Assembly (NCBI GenBank): GCA_035301345.1
Contig: DATGUM010000016.1
Coordinates: 1-64,000 of the forward strand
DNA length: 64,000 nt
Direction of reading: 5' to 3'
Source: CALAMD01 sp035301345
Lineage (GTDB): Bacteria; Bacillota; Bacilli; Bacillales; Amphibacillaceae
Shown: positions 16,716 to 25,503 of the stretch, in pieces
Layout: each line of letters starts with the position of its first letter
Numbering within the stretch: position 1 is the stretch's first letter
Translations under genes and position numbers: made by a program
The notes under the pieces: generated by a model
The model's input: only the letters and a program-made list of their open reading frames with translations
What the model was told of the DNA's origin: nothing
Databases searched by the model: none

Positions 16716-18632
16716 TTAATTTCCGTAAAAGTAATCAGATGCGTTTACTGGTGTCCAGTTCTCGGTCGGTTGATAAAACCGTAATAAGTCTCCGAATAAG
16801 ACTTTATCTGATAGTTCTAGTTCTTTTTGTACGGTGTCTCGAGCGTCCTTCATTTCTTCAGTTGGCTCAATTTCTTCTTCTGTTTCGTTATCGTAAAAGC
16901 GATCTTTTATAAAGCTATATTCTGGTGTAATAAAGTCACCGTTTCTGAATGAAACAAAGTCTTTATGGTTTTCTGAGAATAAATCTGTTCCAAAGACAAT
17001 ATAGTTTTGCGCTTTAATGCCGAGTAGGTGAAGTAACGTTGGTACAGCATCTACTTGTCCACCATATTCATCGACAACACCTTGTCCTTCAGCCCCAGGA
17101 ACTTTAATCATAAACGGCACACGCTGTAATTGCGCATTTTTATAATCATTCATTTCTTCACCGATAATTTCTGTCATCGCTCGGTGGTGGTTTTCTGAAA
17201 TACCGTAATGGTCACCATAAATCATAATGACAGAGTCTTCGTATAAACCAGATTCTTTTAAGTCATCAAAGAATTGTTCAAGCGACTCATCCAAGTAACG
17301 TGCAGTTTGGAAGTAACGGTCGACAGATCCATCACCTGTTTCAGCAGGGTCAATCGATGCATCTTCTTCATCAATTAAATATGGATGGTGGTGCGTTAAT
17401 GTCATCATATGTGCATAAAATGGTTCTTCTAAATCTTCTAGTAGAGGCATTGATTCCTCAAAGAATGGCTTGTCTTTTAACCCGTAACCAATGACTTGTT
17501 CTGGACTCATATCGTAATATGTGTCGTCAAAGAATTTATCAATCGCAAATTCTTTATAAATTTCATCGCGGTTCCAAAATGACTTACTATCCCCGTGGAA
17601 AACTGCGCTCGTGTAATCTTGTTCCTGACCTAAAATGGCAGGAAGTGCTTGATACGTGTTTTTTCCTTTCGTGACGAATGCTGATCCTTGAGGTAATCCA
17701 TATAAAGAGTTATCCATGATCAGTTCAGCATCCGCTGTCTTTCCTTGTTCTGTCTGATGGAAGAAGTTTTCAAAGTACGTAAAGTCGCCACTTTCATTTC
17801 GTGCTAACGAATTAAGGAAAGGCGTCACTTCTTCCCCGTGAAGCTCATAATCAATTAGAAATGATTGATAAGACTCTAAGTGAATTTTAATAATATTCTT
17901 ACCTTCAGCAATTCCGAATAAATCTTCGTCTGGTTCAGCAAATTTATTTTTCGTGTAGTTTTCAACGACAGTCATATCGTTACTGTCAGCTAAAACTCGC
18001 TGTGTTGACGTTTGAACGTTTTGAATCGCGTCATAGACGGCAAAGTTATAAGCGCCTAAGTACTTAACGATGTAATTTCTATCAAATGTTCGTTTCAATA
18101 ATTGTGGACGATCTGACTCTGCCAAACTTAAGTTAATTGTAAACGCCATAACAGCTGCTATCCAAACGAGAATTGGTTTTCGAAGTTTTAACCGTTCATT
18201 TGACCAGTTCTTACTGAATAAACGGTAAAGAACGATTAATAAAGCAGCGTCAGCGATGAAATACACGTCAGTCCACTGAACGAGACTAGCAATACTACTA
18301 CCTAAACTCCCGAAGTTACTCGTTTGTGTTAAGACAGGTAACGTAATGAAGTCAGTGTTAAAGCGATAGAAAACGACATTTGCATATAAAAGAAGCGTCA
18401 TGAGTATGTCGATCGTAATAATCCATATCCCCATTTTTCTTCCTTTAATGAATAGAGCAATCCCTAAAAAGAAGAGCATTGAGCTCATCGGATTGAAAAA
18501 TAAGAGAAAGTGCTGCATTTTATTTTGAATATCAAGATTAAATTCGAATAAGTAGACGAAATAAGATTTTATCCAGAGTAAAACGACTGCGGTAAAGAAA
18601 AATCCCATTTTTGAAGAAAAATACTTCTTCAT
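16716..18632 (-). CDS. ltaS: Lipoteichoic acid synthase (glycerolphosphate polymerase)
   Basis: Membrane enzyme that polymerises glycerol phosphate from phosphatidylglycerol onto the lipoteichoic acid anchor. The 638-aa protein has five membrane helices in residues 1-170 and an extracellular sulfatase-like domain from about 215. The nucleophile is T299 in QGKTADAE. Metal ligands sit in IKIHLES and YGDHYGISE. The start follows GAAGGTGAA. Its promoter must lie in the 402-bp interval shared with the divergent haem locus. Confidence 0.96.
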   Translation of the reverse strand: MKKYFSSKMGFFFTAVVLLWIKSYFVYLFEFNLDIQNKMQHFLLFFNPMSSMLFFLGIALFIKGRKMGIWIITIDILMTLLLYANVVFYRFNTDFITLPVLTQTSNFGSLGSSIASLVQWTDVYFIADAALLIVLYRLFSKNWSNERLKLRKPILVWIAAVMAFTINLSLAESDRPQLLKRTFDRNYIVKYLGAYNFAVYDAIQNVQTSTQRVLADSNDMTVVENYTKNKFAEPDEDLFGIAEGKNIIKIHLESYQSFLIDYELHGEEVTPFLNSLARNESGDFTYFENFFHQTEQGKTADAELIMDNSLYGLPQGSAFVTKGKNTYQALPAILGQEQDYTSAVFHGDSKSFWNRDEIYKEFAIDKFFDDTYYDMSPEQVIGYGLKDKPFFEESMPLLEDLEEPFYAHMMTLTHHHPYLIDEEDASIDPAETGDGSVDRYFQTARYLDESLEQFFDDLKESGLYEDSVIMIYGDHYGISENHHRAMTEIIGEEMNDYKNAQLQRVPFMIKVPGAEGQGVVDEYGGQVDAVPTLLHLLGIKAQNYIVFGTDLFSENHKDFVSFRNGDFITPEYSFIKDRFYDNETEEEIEPTEEMKDARDTVQKELELSDKVLFGDLLRFYQPTENWTPVNASDYFYGN

Positions 18633-19034
18633 AATTATTTCACCTTCATTTTTGTTTTTTGAAATTTTAGTTGTGCTTTTTGTAAATAAAAAGCGACTTA
18701 ATGTTTGTTCCCGATAATATATTGTACTAAAAAATAGTTAGAATATCAATTTATATTACTAATTGACATTTATTATCATTAAATATGAACAAATTATATC
18801 TTTGTAATGTCTATAAACAAAGCATTATCATCAAATGAGTTTATTTTGTTCACAAAATTGTCACATTATATTCATCTTTTATTCATGTTTTTATGTATTT
18901 TTCAGGTGACTTTGCTATACAATGAAAATTAGGCCGCTAGAAAAGTATAAATACATATGACGGAATAAAAGGGAGGGAGCTTTTAAGCTGTTTGCAGTAA
19001 AGTTTGTTTATTAACTATGAGATGAGAGAGGCTG
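18633..19034. other. Divergent regulatory interval ltaS / haem locus
   Basis: 402 bp without a coding frame, very AT-rich. It contains the Fur-box candidate at 18764-18778 and several -10-like sequences (TACAAT near 18919, TATAAA near 18946). I could not choose a single promoter for either direction. The 250-bp distance from the Fur box to the first NEAT gene suggests a long leader or further unseen sites. Confidence 0.5.
18764..18778. promoter_or_regulatory. Fur-box candidate upstream of the haem locus
   Basis: TGACATTTATTATCA matches the 7-1-7 Fur consensus TGATAATnATTATCA at 12 of 14 defined positions and overlaps a TTGACA hexamer (18763-18768). Confidence 0.55.
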
Positions 19035-19646
19035 ATGTTACAAATGAAACGTTATTTATTAATAGGGCTTGTCCTATTTATGTCTTTATTTGCATGTTTA
19101 GGAAGCGTTTCGGCACAAGCAATTGCTGATGGAACGTATGAGGTTAATTATGAGATGAAAGAATCTGGGAATGATAATACATCTATTGCTGACGGATATT
19201 TTTCTAAGCCAGCGACGTTAACTGTAAACGGCGGTGTGCAAACGATTCAATTAACAATTACTGGTAGTGATATGGTGAAGGAACTTTCTACACCGAATGG
19301 ACCAGTGACTGTTGTCAGTGAAGATGAAGGAAATAAAACGAGAACAGTTAAGTTTCAAGTGAGTGGAGATTTATCAAATCCTGTACCGATAGATATGCAT
19401 ATCGTCGTACCTGATTTATATGATACGACTCACACGGCTAGGGCTGTGTTTGATGTGAGTGGGTTAGCAACTGCAAGTAGTGATAGTGAAGAATCTGCAT
19501 CTTCTAACGAAGCAGGTGAACAAACAGGTGGTAAAGCAGAAGCAAATCCACCGACAAGTGATGAATCACCGATTTTGCTTTACGCGAGTTTATTGTTAGG
19601 AGCAACTGGATTATTTATTATCGCGAGAAAATTAAGAGTGAACTAA
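19035..19646 (+). CDS. isdC: NEAT-domain cell-wall haem protein (IsdC-like), sortase B substrate
   Basis: Surface protein of 203 aa. It has a signal peptide (1-28, cut near VSA-QA), one NEAT domain (about 29-142), an acidic Ser/Glu linker, the sortase B motif NPPTS (171-175), a hydrophobic segment and the basic tail RKLRVN. The NEAT lip carries S50 and Y55. Y129 (DLYDTTH) is the expected haem-iron ligand; the usual second tyrosine of YxxxY is H133. Start 19035 sits 3 nt after GAGAGAGG; ATG 19044 is an alternative that shortens the signal peptide by three residues. First gene of the haem operon. Confidence 0.88.
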   Translation: MLQMKRYLLIGLVLFMSLFACLGSVSAQAIADGTYEVNYEMKESGNDNTSIADGYFSKPATLTVNGGVQTIQLTITGSDMVKELSTPNGPVTVVSEDEGNKTRTVKFQVSGDLSNPVPIDMHIVVPDLYDTTHTARAVFDVSGLATASSDSEESASSNEAGEQTGGKAEANPPTSDESPILLYASLLLGATGLFIIARKLRVN

Positions 19647-19674
19647 AACATTTCATCTAAAGGAGAGGTAAAGA

Positions 19675-21426
19675 ATGGGGAGTTTCCCGAAGAAGATAGC
19701 CGTTATTGCTATCGCATTATTATCAGTTTTATTTATTGGTTCAACGGTTATGGCCAACTCGATTGACGTTTCATCGATTGAAGATGGTGAACATATAGTA
19801 GATATTGACGTTTTACAAAGTGATAAAGATGAACCATCAACAGCGGCGCAATATATTAATGACGAAGCGACATTAATTATTGACGGAGATGATGCGAAGC
19901 TGAGAATTACTATACCGACAATTGAAGGATTTACTTTTTCTGCATTTTCTATTCAAGGAAATGATGCAGTCGTTGACGGTGAGCAAATGACATTTACGCT
20001 TAATGAATTACAATCAACCGTTGATGCGTTAGTTAGCTATAAAGTAGATATGGCAGGACTTCAGTTTGAACATGATGATGTAGGGTTAAGATTCGTTATT
20101 AACGGATTGAACGATTTACCGGAAATGGAAGAACCAGAGGAAGAACCAGAAGAACCAGAAGAAGAGCCAAATGAGCCGGAAGAAGAACCAGAAGCGCCAG
20201 AAGAAGATGAAGAAGATAACCGTGTACCAGGAGATCTAATTACTGATGCTGATGAGACGGAAGAAGTTACGTATGTAACAGATACTTCGATGATTGAGAG
20301 ATACTTCGACAATCCGGCGACGCTCGTTCATAAAGACGGGAAAAAATATATTCAGATAAATGGAAACAGTGCACAATATATTACTTCGCTAACGATTAAT
20401 GGTGAAGAAGTAACGTGGAGTGAAATTGCTGAAGATGGAACATACACGTTCCAATTTGAACACGTATGGGCATTAGAAGAGGAATTAGTTTTTGGAATGA
20501 CAATCGATACGAATAACCCTAACTTCGGAGCGATGGAACATGAAGTTTCATTATCTTTCGTTAAAGAAAACAATGATGACGAAGGTGAAGAAGGCACAGA
20601 CGAAGAAGATGATGGTAACGAAGGCGAAGAAGGCACAGATGATGAAGACGAAGTAGATGAAGAAGAAAATAATGGGGATACAGGAAAAGATGAAACCCCT
20701 TCTAAAGATGAAGAGGAAGAAGATACGAATAAAGAAACACTCGTCCCTGATAAAGCATATGAAATTGACTTTATTATTAAGCACAAAGATGGCAACAAAG
20801 AATCAGTAGCGAACGAATTTTTCTTAAAGCCAGCTCTTTTATTAGAAAAAGACGGTAACAAGTATGTTCAATTAACGATTTCAAATGGAGAAATGGTTAA
20901 AGAATTGAAAAATCAATATGGAAAAGCTTTAGTTGTGAAAACGAATAAAGATGGATCAATCGTTGTTCAGTTAAGAGTTGATAACGACTTATCTGACCAA
21001 TTATTAAGTATGTTTATTTCAGTTCCATCAGGAGCTATTCCTGGATTCCCAGGCTATAACGAGTCGCATGAGGCTATTTTATCTTTCGTTAAGGGTAGCC
21101 AAGAAGAAATTGAAGTAAAAGATGAGATGCTCGTTGGTACGAACAATAAAGATAACGGTAATGGTCCATTCTCAGTTGCTTCAGCAGGTGATGAAATGGG
21201 TGAGAGTTCATCAGGAAGTGGTGATAAAGGATCTGAAAATACACCATCAAGTAATCAAGGTCCTGACAAGCCGACATTTGGTGATAAGCAAGATAATAAA
21301 GGCAGTTCAACAGGACAGCCATTAAATCCAAAAACAGGTGATACGAGTAATATTTTATTATATGCTCTATTATTAATCGGTTCATTAACACCATTAGCAT
21401 TACAGTTACGTAGACGTTTTAACTAA
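19675..21426 (+). CDS. Large three-NEAT-domain cell-wall protein, sortase B substrate
   Basis: Surface protein of 583 aa: signal peptide (1-27), NEAT-like domain 1 (about 35-145), acidic Pro-Glu linker (150-185), NEAT-like 2 (about 195-297), Asp/Glu linker (298-355), NEAT 3 (about 358-473), Gly/Ser/Asn linker and NPKTG (551-555), then a membrane helix and RRRF tail. Domain 3 keeps Y461 with H465 (GYNESH). At the equivalent place domain 1 has F131 and domain 2 has F284, so these two probably do not coordinate haem iron. The start follows AAAGGAGAGG. It lies 28 bp after the isdC-like gene. Confidence 0.87.
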   Translation: MGSFPKKIAVIAIALLSVLFIGSTVMANSIDVSSIEDGEHIVDIDVLQSDKDEPSTAAQYINDEATLIIDGDDAKLRITIPTIEGFTFSAFSIQGNDAVVDGEQMTFTLNELQSTVDALVSYKVDMAGLQFEHDDVGLRFVINGLNDLPEMEEPEEEPEEPEEEPNEPEEEPEAPEEDEEDNRVPGDLITDADETEEVTYVTDTSMIERYFDNPATLVHKDGKKYIQINGNSAQYITSLTINGEEVTWSEIAEDGTYTFQFEHVWALEEELVFGMTIDTNNPNFGAMEHEVSLSFVKENNDDEGEEGTDEEDDGNEGEEGTDDEDEVDEEENNGDTGKDETPSKDEEEEDTNKETLVPDKAYEIDFIIKHKDGNKESVANEFFLKPALLLEKDGNKYVQLTISNGEMVKELKNQYGKALVVKTNKDGSIVVQLRVDNDLSDQLLSMFISVPSGAIPGFPGYNESHEAILSFVKGSQEEIEVKDEMLVGTNNKDNGNGPFSVASAGDEMGESSSGSGDKGSENTPSSNQGPDKPTFGDKQDNKGSSTGQPLNPKTGDTSNILLYALLLIGSLTPLALQLRRRFN

Positions 21427-21435
21427 TATATGTGT

Positions 21436-21464
21436 GAGTCTTATCGTTAATTACGGTAAGACTC
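21436..21464 (+). terminator. Hairpin between the NEAT genes and isdE
   Basis: GAGTCTTA/TAAGACTC hairpin. It lacks a long T-run, so it may only attenuate or protect the 3' end of the surface-protein message. Confidence 0.5.
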
Positions 21465-21475
21465 CCTTTACGTAT

Positions 21476-21490
21476 TGATAATAATTTTGA
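21476..21490. promoter_or_regulatory. Second Fur-box candidate, before isdE
   Basis: TGATAATAATTTTGA matches the 7-1-7 Fur consensus at 12 of 14 defined positions, 22 bp upstream of the isdE start. It may allow separate iron control of the transporter genes. Confidence 0.45.
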
Positions 21491-21512
21491 AAGATAAGAA
21501 GGAGATATATGT

Positions 21513-22424
21513 ATGCGAAAAAAGTTAATAATCGCATTAGCTCTAATATGTACTTGTTTGTTATTCGTTAGTTGTAGTGCAGAATCTAGTGGAAGTAACG
21601 AAGCAAGTGAGCAGACAGATAAGGATGTAGAAGATTCATCAGAACGTATTGTAGCGACAACTGTTGCGCTCGTAGAAATTGCAGAAGCACTTGACCTCGA
21701 TTTAGTCGGTGTACCGACAACGTACAAAGATTTATCGGAACGCTATAACGATGCTACTGAAGTAGGTTTAGCGATGGAGCCTGATATGGAAATCATTCAA
21801 TCGCTTCGCCCGACAGACGTTTTATCTGTGACATCGTTAAAAGATGATGTCGGCGAATATTATGAAAAAACTGAAACACCTGTAACGTATATTGATCTTG
21901 AAAGTATTGACGGTTTACTGTCATCGATTGAAAATTTAGCGGAAACGTATGATAGAGAAAGCTTAGCTGAAGAGTTAATTGCAGACTTTGATGAAAGAAT
22001 GCAAAAGGTAGAGGAAAAAGTTAGTGGGGCAGATCAACCTTCAGTACTTATTTTATTAGGCGTGCCAGGAAGTTATCTCGTTGCGACTGAACACTCGTAC
22101 TTAGGTGACCTCGTTAAACGGGCAGGCGGACAAAATGTTTATGCATCATCTGAAAGTGACGTTGAGTACACTGCCGTGAATACTGAACACTTACAACAGA
22201 CGAATCCTGATATTATCTTACGGGCAGCGCACGGCATGCCAGAAGAAGTTGTAAAGATGTTTGATGAAGAATTTAAAGAAAATGATATATGGAAACACTT
22301 TGATGCAGTAACGAATGATGAAGTCTATGATTTAGAAGAAACGTTATTCGGTACGACGGCTAATTTAGCAGTTATTGAAGCGTTAGAACAATTAGTTGAT
22401 ATACTGCACGGGACTGACGATTAA
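21513..22424 (+). CDS. isdE: Haem ABC transporter substrate-binding lipoprotein IsdE
   Basis: Lipoprotein of 303 aa that accepts haem from wall NEAT proteins and delivers it to the permease. The lipobox is LLFVSC with C21. The segments ERIVATTVALVEI, LDLVGVPTTYKDL and ILLGVPGSYLVATEHSYLGD are close to staphylococcal IsdE. M88 (AMEPDM) and H240 (RAAHGMP) correspond to the known Met/His haem ligands. The start follows AAGGAGATAT by 6 nt. Followed by permease, ATPase and sortase genes in one operon. Confidence 0.95.
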   Translation: MRKKLIIALALICTCLLFVSCSAESSGSNEASEQTDKDVEDSSERIVATTVALVEIAEALDLDLVGVPTTYKDLSERYNDATEVGLAMEPDMEIIQSLRPTDVLSVTSLKDDVGEYYEKTETPVTYIDLESIDGLLSSIENLAETYDRESLAEELIADFDERMQKVEEKVSGADQPSVLILLGVPGSYLVATEHSYLGDLVKRAGGQNVYASSESDVEYTAVNTEHLQQTNPDIILRAAHGMPEEVVKMFDEEFKENDIWKHFDAVTNDEVYDLEETLFGTTANLAVIEALEQLVDILHGTDD

Positions 22425-22445
22425 TTGAGTAGAGGAAGACAGCAA

Positions 22446-23426
22446 ATGAAGAAAATATTAAGTTTCGCTACAATCATTATCATATTATGTGTGACTGTTT
22501 TGTACGCTCTGACATCCGGGAGTCTTCCTATTACACTGTCTGAGCTGTTTATATCTTTATTAAGTGGAGAAAGTGAACAACTAGCGATTATAAAAGATTT
22601 ACGATTTCCGAGAATTATTATTTCTCTTTTCGCAGGCGCATCACTCGCTGTATCTGGTGTTCTCCTACAAGCAGTTATGCGTAATCCATTAGCAGAACCA
22701 GGAATTATCGGTGTTTCTTCTGGTGCAGGTTTCTTTACGTTACTTGCGTTAACATTTTTCCCATCATTATTTTTTTACACGCCATTTTTCGCTTTTATCG
22801 GTGGAGCATTTGCTTTTTTACTCGTCTATTTATTTTCTTGGAAGTCAGGACTAAATCCGTTACGGATGATTTTAATCGGTGTTGCGATTCACGTGTTATT
22901 CTCTGGATTAAGTGAACTTCTGCAGTTGACGAATGCGAATAGTATGATGAATAGTGTGTCTGTCACGGCATCGACATTGACGATGAAAACGTGGAATGAT
23001 GTGACTGTTATATCTATTTATGGAACGATTGGTCTCCTTATAGCAACAACTTTATTTGCTTGGTGTAACCATTTGTCTTTAAAAGATAAAACGTTAAAAA
23101 ACTTAGGCTTTAACGTCAATCGTGCGCGGTTTGTTTTAGCGATTGTCGCTGTGTTATTAGCAGCCATTGCAACTTCAATAGCGGGTATGTTTACATTCGT
23201 CGGATTGCTCATTCCACATATTGGCCGGACGTTTGTCGGAAATAATCATAAATTACTTATTCCTTTTTCGATTTTAGCGGGAGCGTGGCTCGTTCTATTC
23301 GCTGATACGATTGGGCGGACGATGATAGCGCCAATTGAAATTCCTGCGTCAATTATTATGGCAGTTATCGGTGGGCCATTCTTAATATTTATGCTAAGAA
23401 AGAGTGATCGTATCTATGGAAATTAA
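22446..23426 (+). CDS. isdF: Haem ABC transporter permease (FecCD family)
   Basis: Membrane permease of 326 aa with about nine helices. FecCD features include RFPRIIISLFAGASLAVSG, NPLAEPGIIGVSSGA and GLLIPHIGRT. Start chosen at 22446, 7 nt after AGAGGAAG; a TTG at 22425 adjoins the isdE stop without a proper site. The 3' end overlaps the ATPase gene, which fits translational coupling. Confidence 0.92.
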   Translation: MKKILSFATIIIILCVTVLYALTSGSLPITLSELFISLLSGESEQLAIIKDLRFPRIIISLFAGASLAVSGVLLQAVMRNPLAEPGIIGVSSGAGFFTLLALTFFPSLFFYTPFFAFIGGAFAFLLVYLFSWKSGLNPLRMILIGVAIHVLFSGLSELLQLTNANSMMNSVSVTASTLTMKTWNDVTVISIYGTIGLLIATTLFAWCNHLSLKDKTLKNLGFNVNRARFVLAIVAVLLAAIATSIAGMFTFVGLLIPHIGRTFVGNNHKLLIPFSILAGAWLVLFADTIGRTMIAPIEIPASIIMAVIGGPFLIFMLRKSDRIYGN

Positions 23427-24189
23427 TAACGTATCTTTCGCTTATCAGGATGGGTTAAAACGACTGAAAAATATACGCGGATTTATTAAACAAGGAGAAA
23501 TAACGACTATTATCGGACCGAATGGTAGCGGTAAATCGACGTTGCTCGGTGTGCTAACAAAGCATTTGCAACCGCAATCGGGTGTTGTAACATTAGATGA
23601 CAAATTGTTAACGACCTATTCGCTCAAAGGACTCGCAAAAAAGATGGCTGTCGTTCACCAGCAAAATGACGTACCGAGCGAAATGACTGTAGAAAATTTA
23701 GTTTATTATGGCCGTTTGCCTTATAAGCGTTCTTTCTCAGCATATACTGAAGAAGATCGTTCAATCGTTGAATGGGCACTTACTAGTACAGGGCTTTTAT
23801 CAAGGAAAAATGATATCGTTAGCCAGCTTTCAGGCGGACAACAGCAACGTGTATGGATTGCTATGGCCTTAGCACAAAAAACGCCTTACTTATTTTTAGA
23901 TGAGCCGACAGCTAACTTAGATGTTTTTTATCAATATGATTTATTAAAGTTAGTGAAACAATTAAATAAATCATATGGACTCACTGTCGTCATGGTATTA
24001 CATGATATGACGCAAGCCATTCAGTTTAGCAATCAATTAATAGCGATGAAAGATGGAGAGGTCGTTGACGCAGGTCGTCCGGAAAAAGTAATGACTGAAG
24101 AAACGATTGAAGAAATTTACGGAATTAAAGCAGTCGTAAAAAAAGATGAAAAGTTGGGGATGTATATTATTCCTGTTCATACGATGTAA
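23416..24189 (+). CDS. Haem/iron ABC transporter ATP-binding protein (FhuC-like)
   Basis: ATPase of 257 aa for the preceding permease. Walker A is GPNGSGKST, the Q-loop HQQND, the signature LSGGQQQR, Walker B YLFLDEPT and the switch histidine lies in VMVLHDM. The ATG lies inside the end of isdF (11-bp overlap); a GTG at 23404 is possible but less likely. S. aureus isd loci lack a dedicated ATPase here, whereas Listeria-type srtB loci have one, so this organisation is more Listeria-like. Confidence 0.92.
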   Translation: MEINNVSFAYQDGLKRLKNIRGFIKQGEITTIIGPNGSGKSTLLGVLTKHLQPQSGVVTLDDKLLTTYSLKGLAKKMAVVHQQNDVPSEMTVENLVYYGRLPYKRSFSAYTEEDRSIVEWALTSTGLLSRKNDIVSQLSGGQQQRVWIAMALAQKTPYLFLDEPTANLDVFYQYDLLKLVKQLNKSYGLTVVMVLHDMTQAIQFSNQLIAMKDGEVVDAGRPEKVMTEETIEEIYGIKAVVKKDEKLGMYIIPVHTM

Positions 24190-24201
24190 AGGGTGATATT
24201 C

Positions 24202-24975
24202 GTGAAAGATGTAAAAAAGAGTCCACTACGCAAATGGCTATCACGCGTTATAACAGTTACGTGTATCGCTGTTTTTGTTTATGCGGCGTACGGACTTGGA
24301 GAAATTGCGATTGATTATTATAAAAACAGAAAAATGTTAAGTGAGATACAAGAAAAGTTTTATGATTCTGCACATGCTTTAGGAGAAGTGAATGATGATG
24401 GGTCTGTTCGCTCAGGGTTTGATCAGTTGCTTGAGGAAAATGAAGATGCTGTCGGTTGGTTGACGATTGATGGTACACAAATTGATTATCCGGTTGTGCA
24501 AGCAGATGATAATGAGCAGTATTTAACGTGTAACTTTTATTTAGAAGAGACGCGTGCTGGAAGTATTTTTCTTGATTATCGAAATGACATTGATGCATTA
24601 GATGAGGAGAAAAATATTATCGTTTATGGGCACCGGATGAAAGATGGCTCTATGTTTCAACATTTAACGAAGTTTTTAGATGAAGATTTTTTTCATGAAC
24701 ATAAAACATTTACGTTTGATACGTTATATGAAAGTTATGAAGCGGAAGTCTTTGCTGTCTATCATACGTTAACAGCGTTTGATTACATTCAAACAGATTT
24801 TGCGACTGATGAGGCGTATGAGGAATTACTAACTGACATTAAGGAAATGAGTAAGTTCACTTCTGATGTAGACGTCACAACAGATGATCAAATCATTACG
24901 TTATCGACGTGTGATTATGAGCTCGATCAAGATGAGGGAAGGCTTGTTTTGCAAGCAAAACTCGTTAAAAAATAA
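24202..24975 (+). CDS. srtB: Class B sortase
   Basis: Membrane-anchored transpeptidase of 257 aa that attaches NPxTx proteins to peptidoglycan. It has an N-terminal membrane anchor (about 14-36). The catalytic residues are H144 (VYGHRM), C237 (LSTCDY) and R247 (EGRLVL). The start is GTG, 7 nt after AAAGGGTGAT. Its likely substrates are the two NEAT proteins at the start of the locus, with NPPTS and NPKTG signals. Confidence 0.95.
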   Translation: MKDVKKSPLRKWLSRVITVTCIAVFVYAAYGLGEIAIDYYKNRKMLSEIQEKFYDSAHALGEVNDDGSVRSGFDQLLEENEDAVGWLTIDGTQIDYPVVQADDNEQYLTCNFYLEETRAGSIFLDYRNDIDALDEEKNIIVYGHRMKDGSMFQHLTKFLDEDFFHEHKTFTFDTLYESYEAEVFAVYHTLTAFDYIQTDFATDEAYEELLTDIKEMSKFTSDVDVTTDDQIITLSTCDYELDQDEGRLVLQAKLVKK

Positions 24976-25012
24976 GCTCACAACGATCGGTTAACTACTA
25001 GTTGTGAGCTCT
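24975..25012. terminator. Bidirectional terminator after srtB
   Basis: AGCTCACAAC/GTTGTGAGCT hairpin between convergent genes. T-richness is better on the minus strand. Confidence 0.65.
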
Positions 25013-25023
25013 TGCTATGTTTA

Positions 25024-25407
25024 TTATTCTTTTGTCATAAACGCCATAATGGCGAATACGAAGAAGCTAATCATTAAAGTAGATCCACCGACGATAAAGA
25101 ATATAAGTGGAAATGCACCGTCCATATTGAATGGATTCACGTAGTATAACCACATACCTGTTGTGAGGCCGATTGATCCTATGATCGCTGTCCATACATG
25201 AATTTTAGCAAGTAATGGACTGTTTACTGTGAAAACTTTGTAAAAGACGGCAAAAGCGAATAAAGATAACCAACCGACAACGAGAATGTGTGCGTGGACG
25301 GATTGGAATTCATAACTAGATGATCCGGCCATGTGTGACCCGATAAATGCTCCTAATAAAGCGAATAATGCTGAAAAACGAAGTAACAATTTGCTATATG
25401 TGTTCAA
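25024..25407 (-). CDS. Small four-helix membrane protein with HxH motif, unknown function
   Basis: A 127-aa protein with four predicted membrane segments. H25 (GSHMAG) and the pair H38/H40 (SVHAHILVVGWLSLF) lie at the membrane face and resemble a haem-ligand segment of haem-copper oxidase subunit I, but the protein is far too short to be that enzyme. The start is TTG, 7 nt after AAGGAGAG. It sits beside the haem-uptake locus on the opposite strand. Haem or copper binding is inference only. Confidence 0.75.
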   Translation of the reverse strand: MNTYSKLLLRFSALFALLGAFIGSHMAGSSSYEFQSVHAHILVVGWLSLFAFAVFYKVFTVNSPLLAKIHVWTAIIGSIGLTTGMWLYYVNPFNMDGAFPLIFFIVGGSTLMISFFVFAIMAFMTKE

Positions 25408-25503
25408 AAAAATCTCTCCTTTATCTTTTAAAGCGTGTGACGCTCAAATGTTCTAATCATATAGTAATCATTCAATATGAACAGAAGATGAACGATAAAA
25501 GAT

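Noticed and set aside
20352..20861. 169-aa serine-rich frame on the minus strand
   Set aside because: Mirror of the Asp/Glu-rich linker and NEAT domain of the plus-strand gene; the repeated GAA/GAT codons create open antisense frames without a ribosome binding site.
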